Source: Notolepis coatsorum (taxonomy: Eukaryota > Chordata > Actinopteri > Aulopiformes > Paralepididae). From it: a stretch of DNA of 64,000 bases. Below the pieces are notes generated by a model that was given only the letters and a program-made list of their open reading frames with translations, was not told where the DNA came from and made no database searches. How positions within the stretch are numbered: position 1 is the stretch's first letter; every line of letters begins with the position of its first letter. The translations under genes were made by a program, and so were the position numbers. Where the stretch lies: assembly GCA_963971535.1 (NCBI GenBank), contig OZ020589.1:71935520-71999519 (forward strand), given 5' to 3'. Of the stretch, positions 53,523-64,000 are shown piece after piece.

Positions 53523-54725
53523 CCCTGGTGCCCCCACAGTCGAAAAACGCGTGCTTGAGTGCCCTTTTGAGTGAAAGAAATTAGAGGATGTGCCCTATTG
53601 GTGCCCCCACGGTTGAAAAACGCGCGCTTAAGTGCCCTTTTGAGTGAAAGAAATTAGAGGATGTGCCCTATTGGTGCCCCCACGGTTGAAAAACGCGCGC
53701 TTAAGTGCCCTTTTGAGTGAATGAAATTAGAGGATGTGCCCTATTGGTGCCCCCATGGTTGAAAAACGCTTGCTAAGGGGCGGTCAGGTGGCGTAGCGGA
53801 GATTGCGTTCGTCACCAACCCCAGAGACGCTAGGATTCGCCTGTTGTGGTTGTCACCAGCTTGGCTGGCCGTTCACACTAATACAATTGGCAGTATTAGA
53901 GGGTGGGAGAAGCTGGAGGGGTGGGTCCGGGTCGTTGTAAACAGCGACTCCTACAGTTCGGTCGGGGCGCCTGCTAAGCGCGGATAGGATCTAAGTGGGA
54001 TAGTATGATCCTTCCACACGCTACGCCCTCTCAGTGAGAATCCGCGCTGCCAAGTGAAAAGAAGCGGTTGATTGGCTGGACGTGTGTCGGAGGAAGCACG
54101 TGATAGCCTCCACTCTCCCAGACCGACTGTGGGGGGTAAGTGCGCAGCGACCAGGAAGGGGATTGGGAATTGGCATAACGACTAACATTGGGATGGGAGA
54201 AAATCGGAGGAAAAAGGAGGGGGAAAAAGATCAAAAAAGAAAAAGAAAAAAACGCTCGCTAAAGTGCCCGTTTGAGTGGCGAAAAATAGAAGGTGTGCCC
54301 TATTGGTGCTCTTCCAATGGTCTAAACTTGACCATGTGCCCCACGGTTAAATAATATCACGCAAAAGTGCCCTTTTGAGTGAAATAAATGAGAGGACGTG
54401 CCCTATTGGTGCCCCCACGGTTGAAAATGCGCGCTAAAGTGCCCTTTTGAGTGGCGAAAAATAGAAGGTGTGCCCTATTGGTGCTCTTCCAATGGTCTAA
54501 ACCTGACCATGTGCCCCACGGTTAAATAATATCACGCAAAAGTGCCCTTTTGAGTGAAAGAAATTAGAGGACGTGCCCTATTGGTGCCCCTCTAATGGTT
54601 AAACGTGACCATGTGCCCCCACAGTTGAAAACATCGTGCTAAAATGCCCTTTTTGAGTGTTGAAAATGAGAGGACGTGCCCATTGGTGCCCTTCCAATGG
54701 TCTAAACTTGACCATGTGCCCCACG
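53523..54725. repeat. hAT subterminal minisatellite, about 85-95-bp unit
   Basis: Repeated words: GTGCCCTTTTGAGTGAAAGA, AGAGGATGTGCCCTATTGG and TGCCCCCACGGTTGAAAA. At least three close copies at 53523-53770 and further, more varied copies at 54250-54725, with the SINE between. The variant with TCTTCCAATGGTCTAAAC alternates in the right half. Confidence 0.9.
53777..54246 (+). mobile_element. Probable tRNA-derived SINE
   Basis: It begins GGGGCGGTCAGGTGGCGTAG, where GGTGGCGTAGCGG resembles a Pol III A box; CTAGGATTCGCCT follows about 50 bases later as a weak B box. The body has GTGTGTCGGAGGAAGCACGT, which I recall from fish SINEs. The end is A-rich (about 54205-54246). The flanks AAAAACGCTTGCTAA (about 53762) and AAAAACGCTCGCTAA (about 54247) form a duplication with one mismatch, so it inserted within the hAT minisatellite. 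Confidence 0.75.
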
Positions 54726-54735
54726 GCATGGTAAG

Positions 54736-55510
54736 ATGGAGCAACTTCAAACAGAGACCACTGGAAGAGGCTTTCAGGAGGGCAGACGAGAACAGGAACG
54801 ACAAAGAAACAGGGAGCTAATGACAAGACTGGTAGACATCACATTGTATCTTGCACGGCAAGATGGGGCGTTCAGGGGTCATGATGAAAGTGGTACATCT
54901 TTGAACAAAGGGAATTTCCTTGAACTTGTACAGCTACTTGCAAAATATATATGACTCCACCATCAAAATGCACCTTGATAAAATCAATCACATCCAGTCT
55001 CAACAGAAAAAAACCACAGACATCACTGTTGTCCTACAAGACACAGAATGACATAATCAGTGCCCTTGCCACCTATGTCAGAAGAGTAATTCTCAAAGAA
55101 ATGGAAGATTCCAAAATATTCTCCATTCTCTTGGATGAGACAACTGATGTTTCTCATGTCGAACAAGTGTCCTTTGTTGTTCGCTTTGTCCATCAGATGG
55201 AAATCAAGGAAAGATTTTTACAAGTTTGTGATGTGAGTGGAACAACAGCAAAATAATTGGAGAATGTTGTGATGACATTCCTTGAGGAGAATGGATTAAA
55301 AGTGGAAGATCAGGGGCCAAGGCTACGATGGAGCCGCAAATATGAGCGGAAGCTACAACGGTCTGCAGTCGCGAATTCAGAGCCACAATGAGAAAGCTTT
55401 ATACGTGGTCTTGGTGGAGAGTGCCAAATCAAGCCAGCATTTTGTTCGGTTTTTAAATTTTGTTGAAAATCTGTACACTTTCTGTACACTTTCAAGTGTA
55501 CAAAATCTGT
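54736..55510 (+). pseudogene. hAT transposase, N-terminal and middle part
   Basis: Reads REQERQRNRELMTRLVDITL, LARQDGAFRGHDESGTSLNK and GNFLELVQLLAKY, the pre-catalytic region of KIAA1586/ZMYM-like (DUF4371-type) hAT transposases. The frame then shifts twice between 54950 and 55020. NDIISALATYVRRVILKEME and KIFSILLDETTDVSHVEQVS carry the first catalytic Asp region (DETTDVS). Further on, VLVESAKSSQHFVRFLNFVE precedes the L2 insertion. Local duplication of an AAAATCTGTACACTTTC word (55465-55520) has lengthened the gene. At least three frame breaks, so no active protein. Confidence 0.8.
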
Positions 55511-55514
55511 ACAC

Positions 55515-58208
55515 TTTCATATCCACACTTTCAGGTCCCCTCGATCACTTCACAGATGAGCTGGACATGCTTCTAAGCTCCTTACCGGAAGATGGTACCC
55601 CGCTCCTTCTATTGGGCGACTTCAACCTGCCTGACTCATCTCAGTCGGTCCCAGTGGTCTCCCTCCTACAACAATTTGACCTGACTCCCACTGCCATGCC
55701 TCCCACCCACAAAGCAGGCAACTCCTTGGATCTCATATTTTCCCGTAACTCCAGCATCATTAACACCACGGTAACTCCCCTACATGTATCTGACCATTCC
55801 TTCATATCCTTCTCACTAACTCTCATGCTTAACCGAAAAGTCTTCACCCCAACTCAAACCGTCTCACTCAGACGCAACCTGCCCTCCCTATCCCCCTCCA
55901 CCCTCTCCTCTGACATAATATCCGCTCTACCTTTGAGTGACACCTTCTCTGCTCTCCCCACAGAGATGGCAACCTCCACCCTCCTCTCAGCCCTTGCAAC
56001 CTCCTTCGACAAGCTCTGTCCCCTCGTTGAGAAACCTGCCCGCCGTTCCCCACCCAGTCCATGGCTGATGGATGCAGTGAGAGAACAAAGACAGGTCCTG
56101 AGAGCGGCTGAGAGGAAGTATAGAAAGTCACGCCTCACTGCTGACATCGACACATATCACAACCTCTTGTTAACATTCTCCAAAACCATTACTAATGCCA
56201 AAGCTTCTTTCTTTCACCATAGGATCGAGGCCTCTGCCAAGAATCTTCGCAAACTGCATGCTACCATGTCCTCCCTCCTCACTCCCCCCCCCCCACCTCC
56301 TCCTCCCTCATCTTTTCTGCTGAAGACTTTGCGATCTTCTTTGAGGAAAAAGTGGAGAACATCCGCAGCTCCTTCTCCCAACCCCCACCCATTCCAAACG
56401 CTGAATCGAGAACCTCATCCTTCACTCTGTCATCTTTCTCTCCCATTACAGAAGCCGAGACCCTGACACTGGTAACGTCGAACCGTCCGACTACATGCCA
56501 GCTGGACCAGCTACCCTCCCCACTCCTCCAGACCATAGCACCGGACATCCTCCCATTCCTAACTGCAACCATCAACTCCTCACTCAACTCGGGGGTGGTC
56601 CCCACCTCCCTAAAACAAGCCAGAGTCACGCCCCTCATAAAAAAACCAACCCTGAACCCCACCGTCATAGCCAACTATCGTCCTGTCTCTCTTCTCTCCT
56701 TCCTTTCTAAAACACTTGAACGTGCTGTATCCAACCAACTTACTGCTTATCTCTTACAGAATGACCTCCTAGACCCCAATCAGTCTGGCTTCCGGACTGG
56801 CCACTCCACAGAAACGGCCCTCATTGCGGTCACAGAGGCACTTCACTTAGCAAAAGCGAAAGGCCTCTCCTCTGTCCTGATTCTCCTAGATCTATCTGCA
56901 GCCTTCGACACAGTCAACCATCAGATCCTCCTCGCGGCCCTCGCAGGAATGGGAGTGGCTGGATCTGCGCTGACATGGCTGACATCATACCTCAATGACC
57001 GCTCCTACCAAGTGTCATGGAGAGGGACTCTGTCGGCCACCCGCCCCCTCCGGACGGGTGTCCCCCAGGGCTCGGTCCTAGGACCCCTTCTCTTCTCCCT
57101 CTACACTAAATCACTGGGTAACATTATCACGTCTCATGGCTTCTCATATCATTGTTATGCCGATGATACTCAACTCTTCCTCTCCTTCCCTCCCTCAGAT
57201 ATCCACGTCTCTGAGCGGATCTCGGCCTGTCTGTCCGACATCTCCGCCTGGATGACGACCAACCACCTCAAACTGAACCTAAGCAAAACAGAATTGCTCC
57301 ACCTGCCGGCAAAATCCTCCCCCCTGACCGACCTCTCCATCACAGTCGAGAATGCAGCTGTGACCGCGTCGCCGACCGCCAAGAACCTTGGTGTTGTCCT
57401 CGACGACCAGTTGAACTTCTCTGCTCACATCGCAGCGACAACCAGAACCTGCAGATTCCTCCTGAGCAACGTCAGAAGGATACGCCCCTTCCTGACAAAA
57501 GAAGCCACCCAACTCCTCGTCCACTCAACAGTCATCTCCCGCCTCGACTACTGCAACGCACTGCTAGCTGGCCTCCCGGCCACTGCCACCAAGCCTCTTC
57601 AACTCATTCAAAACGCAGCGGCCCGCCTGATCTCAAACCTACCGAAGTCGGCCCATGTCACCCCACTTCTTAGGGACCTGCACTGGCTCCCCATTGCTGC
57701 ACGTATCCGCTTCAAGGCCCTCGACCTAGCATACCGTGCGGCAAAGGGAACCGCTCCCGCCTACCTCCGGTCAATGGTCTCTAACTACACACCCTCAAGA
57801 CCCCTACGCTCTGCATCTTCTGGCCGCCTCAGATCTACTCCTATCCAAGCTCCCGGAGGGTCATCAAAGAGAAGCCGCCTATTCTCAGTCCTTGCCCCAC
57901 AATGGTGGAATGAACTACGCATCCCAGTTAGGACAGCCGAATCCCGTCCAATCTTTCGCTGTTGACTAAAGACTCACTTCTTCAACCATTATCTGAAATG
58001 ATGATAAAAAAAAAGAAGATCTAACCCCGACTAACCTTACTGTCATGCACTTGTCCTAATAAACTAACCTACACTGTAACACGCAACACTTTGATGAACA
58101 TTGTTACTCAGCTGATAGAGTTATACCCTTCTTGCTGTCTTGTCGCACAGAACTTGTAAGTCGCTTTGGATAAAAGCGTCAGCTAAATGACTAAATGTAA
58201 ATGTAAAA
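55515..58208 (+). mobile_element. L2-type LINE inserted in the hAT transposase
   Basis: 5'-truncated within the endonuclease. The 3' end is GTCGCTTTGGATAAAAGCGT and ACTAAATGTAAATGTAAA. ATATCCA occurs at both junctions (about 55528 and 58210), a plausible short target duplication. Nearly identical to 7938-9042 over the shared part, so the family was recently active. Confidence 0.85.
55525..57965 (+). pseudogene. L2 ORF2: endonuclease C-half plus full reverse transcriptase
   Basis: Endonuclease: LDMLLSSLPEDGTPLLLLGD, FNLPDSSQSV and VSDHSFISFS (SDH active-site block). A C run at 56285-56294 shifts the frame, and from about 56352 a 537-codon frame goes on. RT blocks in order: VTPLIKKPTLNP, NYRPVSLLSFLSKTLERAV, LDPNQSGFRTGHSTETAL, VLILLDLSAAFDTVNHQILL, GVPQGSVLGPLLFSLY, HCYADDTQLFLSFP and LHWLPIAARIRFKALDL. 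All polymerase catalytic residues are present. Only the endonuclease N-terminus, ORF1 and the frame at the C run are lost. It is the best-preserved LINE polymerase in the window. Confidence 0.9.
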
Positions 58209-59276
58209 TGTATATCCAGATCTCAAAACGCCACGCTGCGTTTGTGAAAATGCAACAGACCATGTACCCTGGCCAAAGACTCTGTGAACTGAAAAGGCTG
58301 TCTGACACACGGTGGGCATGTAGAGAAGATGCTCTGAGATCCCTGAAGAAGGTCCTTTCTGCTGTGGTGAAGCTGCTTCAGAACATGGCTGATAGTGATC
58401 CACCAGACTCTGCAGCAGGTGATGCCCGGATGCTCTTGCGTAGCATAGATTTTGAATTTATGTTATGCATGGAGATCGCCACAACTGTCTTCAATGAGAC
58501 TGCCATTGCATCTGCTTCACTTCAGAGAAAAGACCTTGACTTGTCAGCATCATACACCATTGTGGAGGGAGTCATACAAAGAGTGAAAGCAATGAGGAAG
58601 GATGAGGAGTTCAAGGTCCTTTTCTCAAAAGCAAAAGGGCAAGCAGAGGCAGCAGGCATTGAGGTGCCAGAAGAAATACCTGGACAAACAAGACGCAGGA
58701 AGGTACCTCAAAGGTACAGGTATAGCTCTCAATCTGCTACGGAGGACTACCAAGTCCAAGACTTGGAGGAGCACTACCGGGGAAAGGTGTTCTTTACCTT
58801 TCTTGACACTCTCCCATGAGCTACACCGAAGATTCAAAGGGAAGGATGACACGCCTACTGGGTCAATCCTATCAGGTCTTCACTGCCTTACCATCTCAAG
58901 TCACTGGAAGGGCATGACAAACGACACAGCTGTCAGAGATGTGTGTCAGTTTTATGATGTAGAGGAAGAGAATGTTGCTCTCCCCTCCAACAATGTCAAA
59001 GCTGCGCTTAAGTGCCTTAAAGACAATGATGTGGAATCTGTTTTCCCAAATATAACCATGCTCCTCAAAACATATGCTACAATACCAGTGACAACTGCTT
59101 CAGTAGAGCGATCATTCTCTAAACTGAAGCTGATCAAAACCCAGCTCAGAAACCGATGCAGGGAAAAAAGGCTCTCTGATCTTATGCTGCTTTCAATTGA
59201 GAGGGATATCCCAATTGATCATAATGAGGTCATTGACATATATAAACAGAGGACCAAAAGACGAATTCTGCTATGA
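58209..59276 (+). pseudogene. hAT transposase, C-terminal part with dimerisation domain
   Basis: After the L2, the gene goes on with SKRHAAFVKMQQTMYPGQRL and LKRLSDTRWACREDALRSLK (the conserved DTRW motif). About 180 residues follow to PQRYRYSS. A frameshift near 58760-58820 leads to RRFKGKDDTPTGSILSGLHC. The hAT C-terminal dimerisation signature is clear: LLKTYATIPVTTASVERSFS, KLKLIKTQLRNRCREKRLSD and LMLLSIERD, stopping at 59276. It dimerises the transposase and forms part of the catalytic fold. AATAAA at about 59790 may be its polyadenylation signal. Confidence 0.88.
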
Positions 59277-59439
59277 CTCCCCCACCCACCATCTCCCTTC
59301 CATTGCAGAAATGGAGAGCCAGCACATACAAATCTGTCCATGAAAATAACCAACATATTTTCATTAGAGGTGATAGAGGAGAGGACAGAGGATGGCAGGA
59401 GGGAAGAGTCAGGTGGTACAATATAGTAAGTTTAATGGA

Positions 59440-59765
59440 GAGAATGGGGAAGATAGGGAGGGGGAGGGAGAGAAAGAGAGGGAGAGAAGGAGAGGACAGG
59501 AGGAGAGGACAGGATGAGAGAAGGAGAGTAAAGGACAGGAGGAGAGAAGGAGAGGAGAGGACAGAAGGAGAGAAGGAGTGGACAGGAGGAGAGAAGGGGA
59601 GTACAGGAGGAGAGAAGGGGAGTATAGGAGGAGAGAAGGGGAGTACAGGAGGAGAATAGGGGAGTATAGGAGGAGAGAAGGGGAGGAGAGGACAGGAGGA
59701 GAGAATGAGAGGAGAGGGGGAGTACAGGAGGAGAGGACATGAGGAGAGAAGGGGAGGAGAGAGAA
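59440..59765. repeat. Purine-only minisatellite, about 18-20-bp unit
   Basis: Units of the type GGAGAGAAGGGGAGTACAGG and variants (GAGTATAGG, GAGAGGACAGG). Nearly all purines on the plus strand over 320 bases. Confidence 0.9.
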
Positions 59766-60033
59766 AGGAAGAAGCTCAACTGTTTTATGAAATAAAAATT
59801 TTAAAGGTGTATTGTTCCCTGTGTGTTTTTATCATAGAGGTGTGGTTATACTATTAATCTGGATTGTCTATGTTATTCTAATGTTAATCTTAATCAAGGA
59901 TGAAGACTATTTCATCATACATGACGCATCATAGCTTTTTGCTTACTGATGGGGTCCCATGTTGTGCAGTAGGTGCCCTTTTTTATTTTCACCCCTGCCC
60001 TTCAAACAGCCTGAGTCCGCCACTGCCTGGCGG

Positions 60034-60698
60034 ACTATAGCCGACTTGAGCATGGAGATATTCTCATAATGAAACACCAAGCTCACCTCCCTCGCGCCGG
60101 GTTTTTCATCTTGAAAAGCGGGGCCAGCACGGCGACAGAGGGTATCCGTTTGTCCAGAGACCCGGGGAATTGAACCGCAGATTCGGAACACAGTCCCAGT
60201 AAAACAAAGCTCCTGATGAGGAGCTCATGTTAACGTGGGCATCAAACCAGAACCCTCTCCACGCCGCTAAGAGGCAGCGAAAAAAGGATACCAGCCTGGG
60301 GCAGGATCTTCGTAAGCTGTGTAGCTGTTCCAACCACAACCAACACACCTGGAGCCTGCGCTGCAAAAACATCCCCCGCCCCAGAAAGGCCGCCAGCCTT
60401 CACACTGCAGAGCGCCTCTCAAGCAACGTGTCCAACTGCAGAGCCGGAGGTAATGCCGGCGAGGATTGCTCAGCGACACAAGCCCCTACTACGAAGCTCC
60501 AATGGAGGTCAGAATGATCATCATCTTCTAGACACTCCGGTGGACTAAAGACATTATTGCTGTATTTCCTCGAAAAACAGTGAGAGAGAAACCAAAGATA
60601 TAATGTCAACGCAGCTCCTTCTCTTCAACGTAACTCCTTTCCAACCATTTTACACTAAACTCAAGTAGTGTATACAGACACTCGCCGTGGTGAAAATA
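60034..60698. other. Right body of the inverted-repeat element
   Basis: About 660 bases continuing the sequence interrupted by the hAT. Open frames on both strands up to 96 codons have no motif. I call no gene. Confidence 0.45.
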
Positions 60699-60877
60699 GG
60701 GAAGGAGCTGTTAGTATGGCCACACCCCTGCTTATGTAGAGGAGCGGATGGGGGTGTGGCCAGGCGGATGGGTGTGTATAGGTACATGTGGAGAAATGTA
60801 TTCAGTATATAGACTGGATATGGGATATATTCCAGTAGAGCGCAGAGCGTAAGCTATGACGTAACATAACCTATTGT

Positions 60878-61058
60878 TTGTTGTTTAAAAGGATCCCCAT
60901 TGGCTGCCACCTAAGTGGCGAGCTAGTCTTCCTGGGGTCCACACAGAAAGACAACACAAAACACAAAACATAACAATACATGAGATACATATGACAATCA
61001 CAATTCACTTAATTAACAATGATAATCTAAAAACAGTAAAACATTGTAGACATCATTA
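60878..61058 (-). mobile_element. LINE 3' end, antisense (family of 15825-16978)
   Basis: AAAGGATCCCCATTGGCTGC and CTAGTCTTCCTGGGGTCCAC are the complement of the 3' UTR at about 16895-16950. Non-coding, cut at the right by the next hAT. Confidence 0.8.
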
Positions 61059-62489
61059 TAGGGCTGACCCCTATTAGTCGATTAGTCGACTAATCGGTCG
61101 AAAGGAGCCGTAGTCGACTGGCCAACCTCTTAGTCGAATATATAAAAAAATATATATATATATATTTATACTTTTTTTTATTTTAAATTTTTTTTATCAT
61201 TATTTCCAAAAGAAAAGAGGCCTAGAAGCGTGGCTAACGCTAATGGCACGCATACCAGAGGCTAACTGCCTACGAAAACAGGCACAGAGGCACTGAAAGA
61301 GGATTTCACCCATCTAATGAACACACTAGACTAGACAAATATCAAGATGTATCCATCAGTGGACCAATTGCATGCTTTTGCAGAGGACAAGAAGCCTTCA
61401 GTCGACTCCTTCAGACATTAACGCTGTTTGGTTAATTTACCTTTAGAATGCCAGCCTTTCTAGTCGTTTCCGTGGTCGTTGCACTATGTTTGCGAAGCTG
61501 TGTTTGTGTTCTGTATTATAGCTGTAGAGACACGGTGTGGCCCATTTCGACAAACATTACTTGTAGTCCAGCATGGGAATAATAGTTTGTTTCCACACGC
61601 TGTAGTTTGTAGTTGATTACACGCTAAACATCGCGCATTCCAAGATAATACAGTCTTTTTTCATAGATCGTGAGATAAAACACGTTATGTGCAATAAGCC
61701 CAAACCGTTCTGGCTGATCCCCTGAAACCCTGAATACTCCCATATCAAAGGTATATGACTTGTATATATGTATCATCATCACAAAATCATCAAAGGGGGG
61801 GGGGTAGTTTTAACTCAAAACTATGATCGTGTTTTCCGAGCATGTTTTTCGTCCATTGAAACACAGAACTGTGATCGTTAGAAAAACACGTTTCAGATTA
61901 GGTCAAATAGACTGTACCTTACCTTAGCCAGAAGGTATTCCAAAAGAATAATTCCAAGTGATCACATCGCCATCGCAATTACCAGTGTATATGTCTATAC
62001 ACGTTTCGATGCTCAAATACGCTTATGCAACGGAATCCCGAGGCGAGGACTGTGAATTTCTGTCCCAGGAGAAGGAGTGGCCACTTGCAAGGAGAAACTG
62101 AAAGTGAAGCTGACTATCAGCCCAGAGCCCCATGCAGTTCAGACACGGGACGATACTGCCACCTGTTGATAGTCGATCAGAATGCAGGTCCAATGTGTCG
62201 GGACGTGCCTAAATGATGCAGATCGCTCTGGGCAACTGTGTAGAGCGGGGATCAAAGTAAAAAGATCAAACGATCCAAAAACTACTTTTCACGTTTATGG
62301 CACTCAACGATCGGTGCCCAGAAACGTAAAAAGCCGCGTATGGCACAGAATGTGTTAAGCACCCCAACAGCCCAAATGGAATGATACAAAAAAGAATCAA
62401 AAGATTTTAATCTTTTTTATTTTTTTTTTATATTTTTTTGCATTTGGGGGGTAGTCGACTATACAAATCCTTAGTCGAGGTCAGCCCTA
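61059..62489. mobile_element. hAT-like non-autonomous element with TAGGGCTGACC termini
   Basis: Left TAGGGCTGACC followed by TTAGTCGATTAGTCGACTAA words; right GGTCAGCCCTA preceded by GTAGTCGACTA and TTAGTCGA words. The 11-bp terminal match and the shared subterminal TAGTCGA motif support one element. The flanking 8-mers (CATCATTA and GAGCCAAC) differ, so the TSD is lost or edges are slightly off. No transposase. AT-rich tracts lie at 61140-61200 and 62400-62440. Confidence 0.75.
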
Positions 62490-63070
62490 GAGCCAACACA
62501 CGGGCATCAATCACAACGATGTCCCACATTAACGTACGTGGACGTACTCAGGAGAGATGCAGGAGCAGAAAGTACCGGCGAGCTAGGATCGGGATGACTG
62601 GAAGCACCGATGGAGGGCCCGTCCGAGGACGACCTAGATAGATAGATAACCTCATTACACCAGCAACGTCACTAGGTCAGTCAGTCAGACATTCAGTCAC
62701 GGTGTGTTTTGGAAAGAACCCCTTCAACCCTGCCACACATATGCACAGTACAGTCCACCTATACAATTATGTACAGTGATATTATCCTAACTACCAATTT
62801 TACCCCACTGTTGGTTGCATTGTCAACTTTCTTTGTCTGCTTTCTTTGTTATGTCTTTCAGTGCATGTTTTTCTTTCTCTCTCTGACATGAACCGGCAGT
62901 GCTTACAGTCTACTGCATGTCTCTAAATAACCTTGCACGCACTCCAATCTCAGCAATTACTCGGTTGGGCCTCTGTAATAAGTGGTTCAAAATGAGAGCT
63001 GGCCCTCTCTAGCTCACGTCTGCCACCCAGTCCAGGCACCAGAGCTGCTGCTCCACCCAGAGCACTTCCC

Positions 63071-63072
<2 letters not shown>
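62490..63072. other. No recognised feature
   Basis: About 580 bases with a short GATA run (about 62636-62650). No coding or element signal. Confidence 0.5.

Positions 63073-63119
<47 letters not shown>
63073..63119. repeat. (GAT)n microsatellite
   Basis: About 15 perfect units. Confidence 0.97.
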
Positions 63120-64000
63120 CCGTAATAACAACACAAGCCTGACAGTGTGAAGAGCTGCAGAAGAAGAGGGAGAGCATGGGAGTGAAACTTTTCCAACAGG
63201 GAGACAGAAAGGCTCTGTATGTCAGGAACAGCGATGGCAGTGATTTGACACACTGACCTCTCAACTGTATGGAATAGGCCGCTGTCACCTCACTGGTAAT
63301 TACCTGCCAATCAGAACACGGGATGGACCTCAGCGCAGGGAGAGCAGGGGAAGGGTATTCTAGGCCCAGTCACAGGGTGCAGGAGAGAGACAGAGAGAGA
63401 CGAGGAAACAGAGAGAGGCATAACGTAATGAGGCCTCTGAAACAGAGACAGCTGTCAATGCGGTGCAGGGAGACCGAGTTGGACGGGCGACGGAAAGCAC
63501 AGACCCCTCGCTCCGCCACTAATGACACCAATTTGGGAGCTTTTAGTCGAGAGATGCCTTTTGTGATCAACTTCAGGGTTCCTCCGGTACTGTATGGCTA
63601 CGCTCGCTCTCCCGTGGGGGAAAATTGCAAGGGATGCAACAGTCTTGCGCTTTTGTCTAGACAGGGGCTTTGAAAAGAGAGAAAAGAGCAGACGACATGG
63701 ACCACAGGGCTGTGTATGAAAGGAGCACTGGGATGAGTCCCGGAGATTGATTGCATTTTGTTCATCAAGGGAAAGAGCTTACTCAATCATGTCTCTGACT
63801 ACTGTAGCTGCTAGGGGGCTCTGCGTGCTACAAGGGGTATATTGCATGAGTGGTTATTGATGAAAAGAGATCATCTTAATTTTAAACATTGCCATCTTTC
63901 CATTTGAACATGAGGCAGTTGTGTTAACTCTCCCTTCCAAAAGATTTCACCCAACACTTGATATTTGAAATAAATTGAATGTCAACAGGTTATTGGCTGG
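63120..64000. other. No recognised feature; unique-looking DNA
   Basis: About 880 bases without repeat families seen elsewhere in the window. A 116-codon frame at 63323-63673 is Arg-rich, starts in purine-rich DNA and has no motif. It may be host non-coding sequence. Confidence 0.45.

Larger units (their letters stand above)
53480..60025 (+). mobile_element. hAT transposon with decayed transposase and perfect 8-bp TSD
   Basis: Termini CACTGGCGGACTCAGG and the complement of CAGTGGCGGACTCAGG (15 of 16). The duplication CCTGGCGG is exact at 53472-53479 and 60026-60033. At 6.5 kb it is the only hAT here with most of a transposase (54736-55510 and 58209-59276). It contains a subterminal minisatellite, a SINE (53777-54246), an L2 LINE (about 55515-58205) and a purine-rich minisatellite (59440-59765). 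Confidence 0.93.
50767..60868. mobile_element. Large inverted-repeat (foldback-like) element hosting a hAT
   Basis: The segment is bounded by inverted repeats. One pair is 126 bp (50807-50932 and 60699-60824, one mismatch). A second pair is 38 bp (51037-51074 and 60830-60867, identical). At the left the 126-bp repeat lies outside the 38-bp one; at the right the order is reversed. The left 126-bp repeat sits in a small hairpin with 40-bp arms (50767-50806, 50995-51034, one mismatch). Without the hAT at 53480-60025 the body is about 3.5 kb, GC-rich and non-coding. It cuts an RTE-like LINE on the left. I cannot assign a superfamily, and no TSD is evident. Confidence 0.6.

Noticed and set aside
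53523..53770. Repeated GTGCCCTTTTGAGTGAAAGA as CRISPR-like direct repeats
   Set aside because: The intervening sequence is also repeated; it is a transposon minisatellite.
63323..63673. 116-codon Arg-rich frame as a gene
   Set aside because: No domain, biased composition from purine-rich DNA, and no supporting splice or homology signal visible.

Overview
The window looks like teleost fish genomic DNA made almost entirely of nested transposable elements and simple repeats. I cannot name the species. The reasons are the mix of families: L2-, Rex1-like and L1-type LINEs, many short hAT elements, a BEL/Pao LTR retrotransposon, and a Ty1/copia element primed by an internal piece of initiator tRNA. 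Long (ATT)n, (GTT)n, (GT)n, (GA)n and CATCC arrays also fit. I found no convincing host gene exon, tRNA gene, CRISPR array or prokaryotic feature. The one non-transposon-looking protein is a broken Cys-rich fragment at about 35.0-35.7 kb.

Layout. 0-10 kb: a possible gypsy-like LTR end, a 5'-truncated LINE ('LINE-A') split by a hAT element (940-2359), an L2 3' end, then an antisense L1 of about 6.4 kb. That L1 carries a 247-bp MITE in ORF2 and an L2 fragment in ORF1. 10-20 kb: L2 3' ends, a LINE with a YVDD reverse transcriptase, and four hAT elements. Three of those have perfect 8-bp target-site duplications (TSDs). 20-30 kb: microsatellites and a CATCC minisatellite, entered by a Rex1-like LINE, which was in turn entered by a young BEL/Pao element (22593-29515). 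The BEL element has near-identical LTRs, a tRNA-Tyr primer site and one 1331-aa ORF that lacks protease and most of the reverse transcriptase. 30-42 kb: a hAT-like element holding an 18S rRNA 3'-end fragment, an AT-rich palindromic hAT MITE, a hAT with a zinc-finger remnant, L2 and LINE-A 3' ends, and unresolved DNA. 42-49.3 kb: a degenerate antisense copia element split by a 5'-truncated L1. 49.5-60.9 kb: an RTE-like LINE remnant next to a segment of about 10 kb bounded by 126-bp inverted repeats. Inside that segment sits a 6.5-kb hAT with decayed transposase, itself holding an L2 LINE and a SINE. 61-62.5 kb: another hAT. The last 1.5 kb is featureless apart from a (GAT)n array.

The parts do not form a pathway; the story is order of insertion. 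The clearest nest is minisatellite > Rex1-like LINE > BEL. Another is inverted-repeat element > hAT > L2 and SINE. LTR identity makes the BEL insertion the youngest datable event. Most coding regions are broken by stops, frameshifts or insertions; only the internally deleted BEL ORF is uninterrupted. Family names come from motifs I recognised by eye, with no database search.
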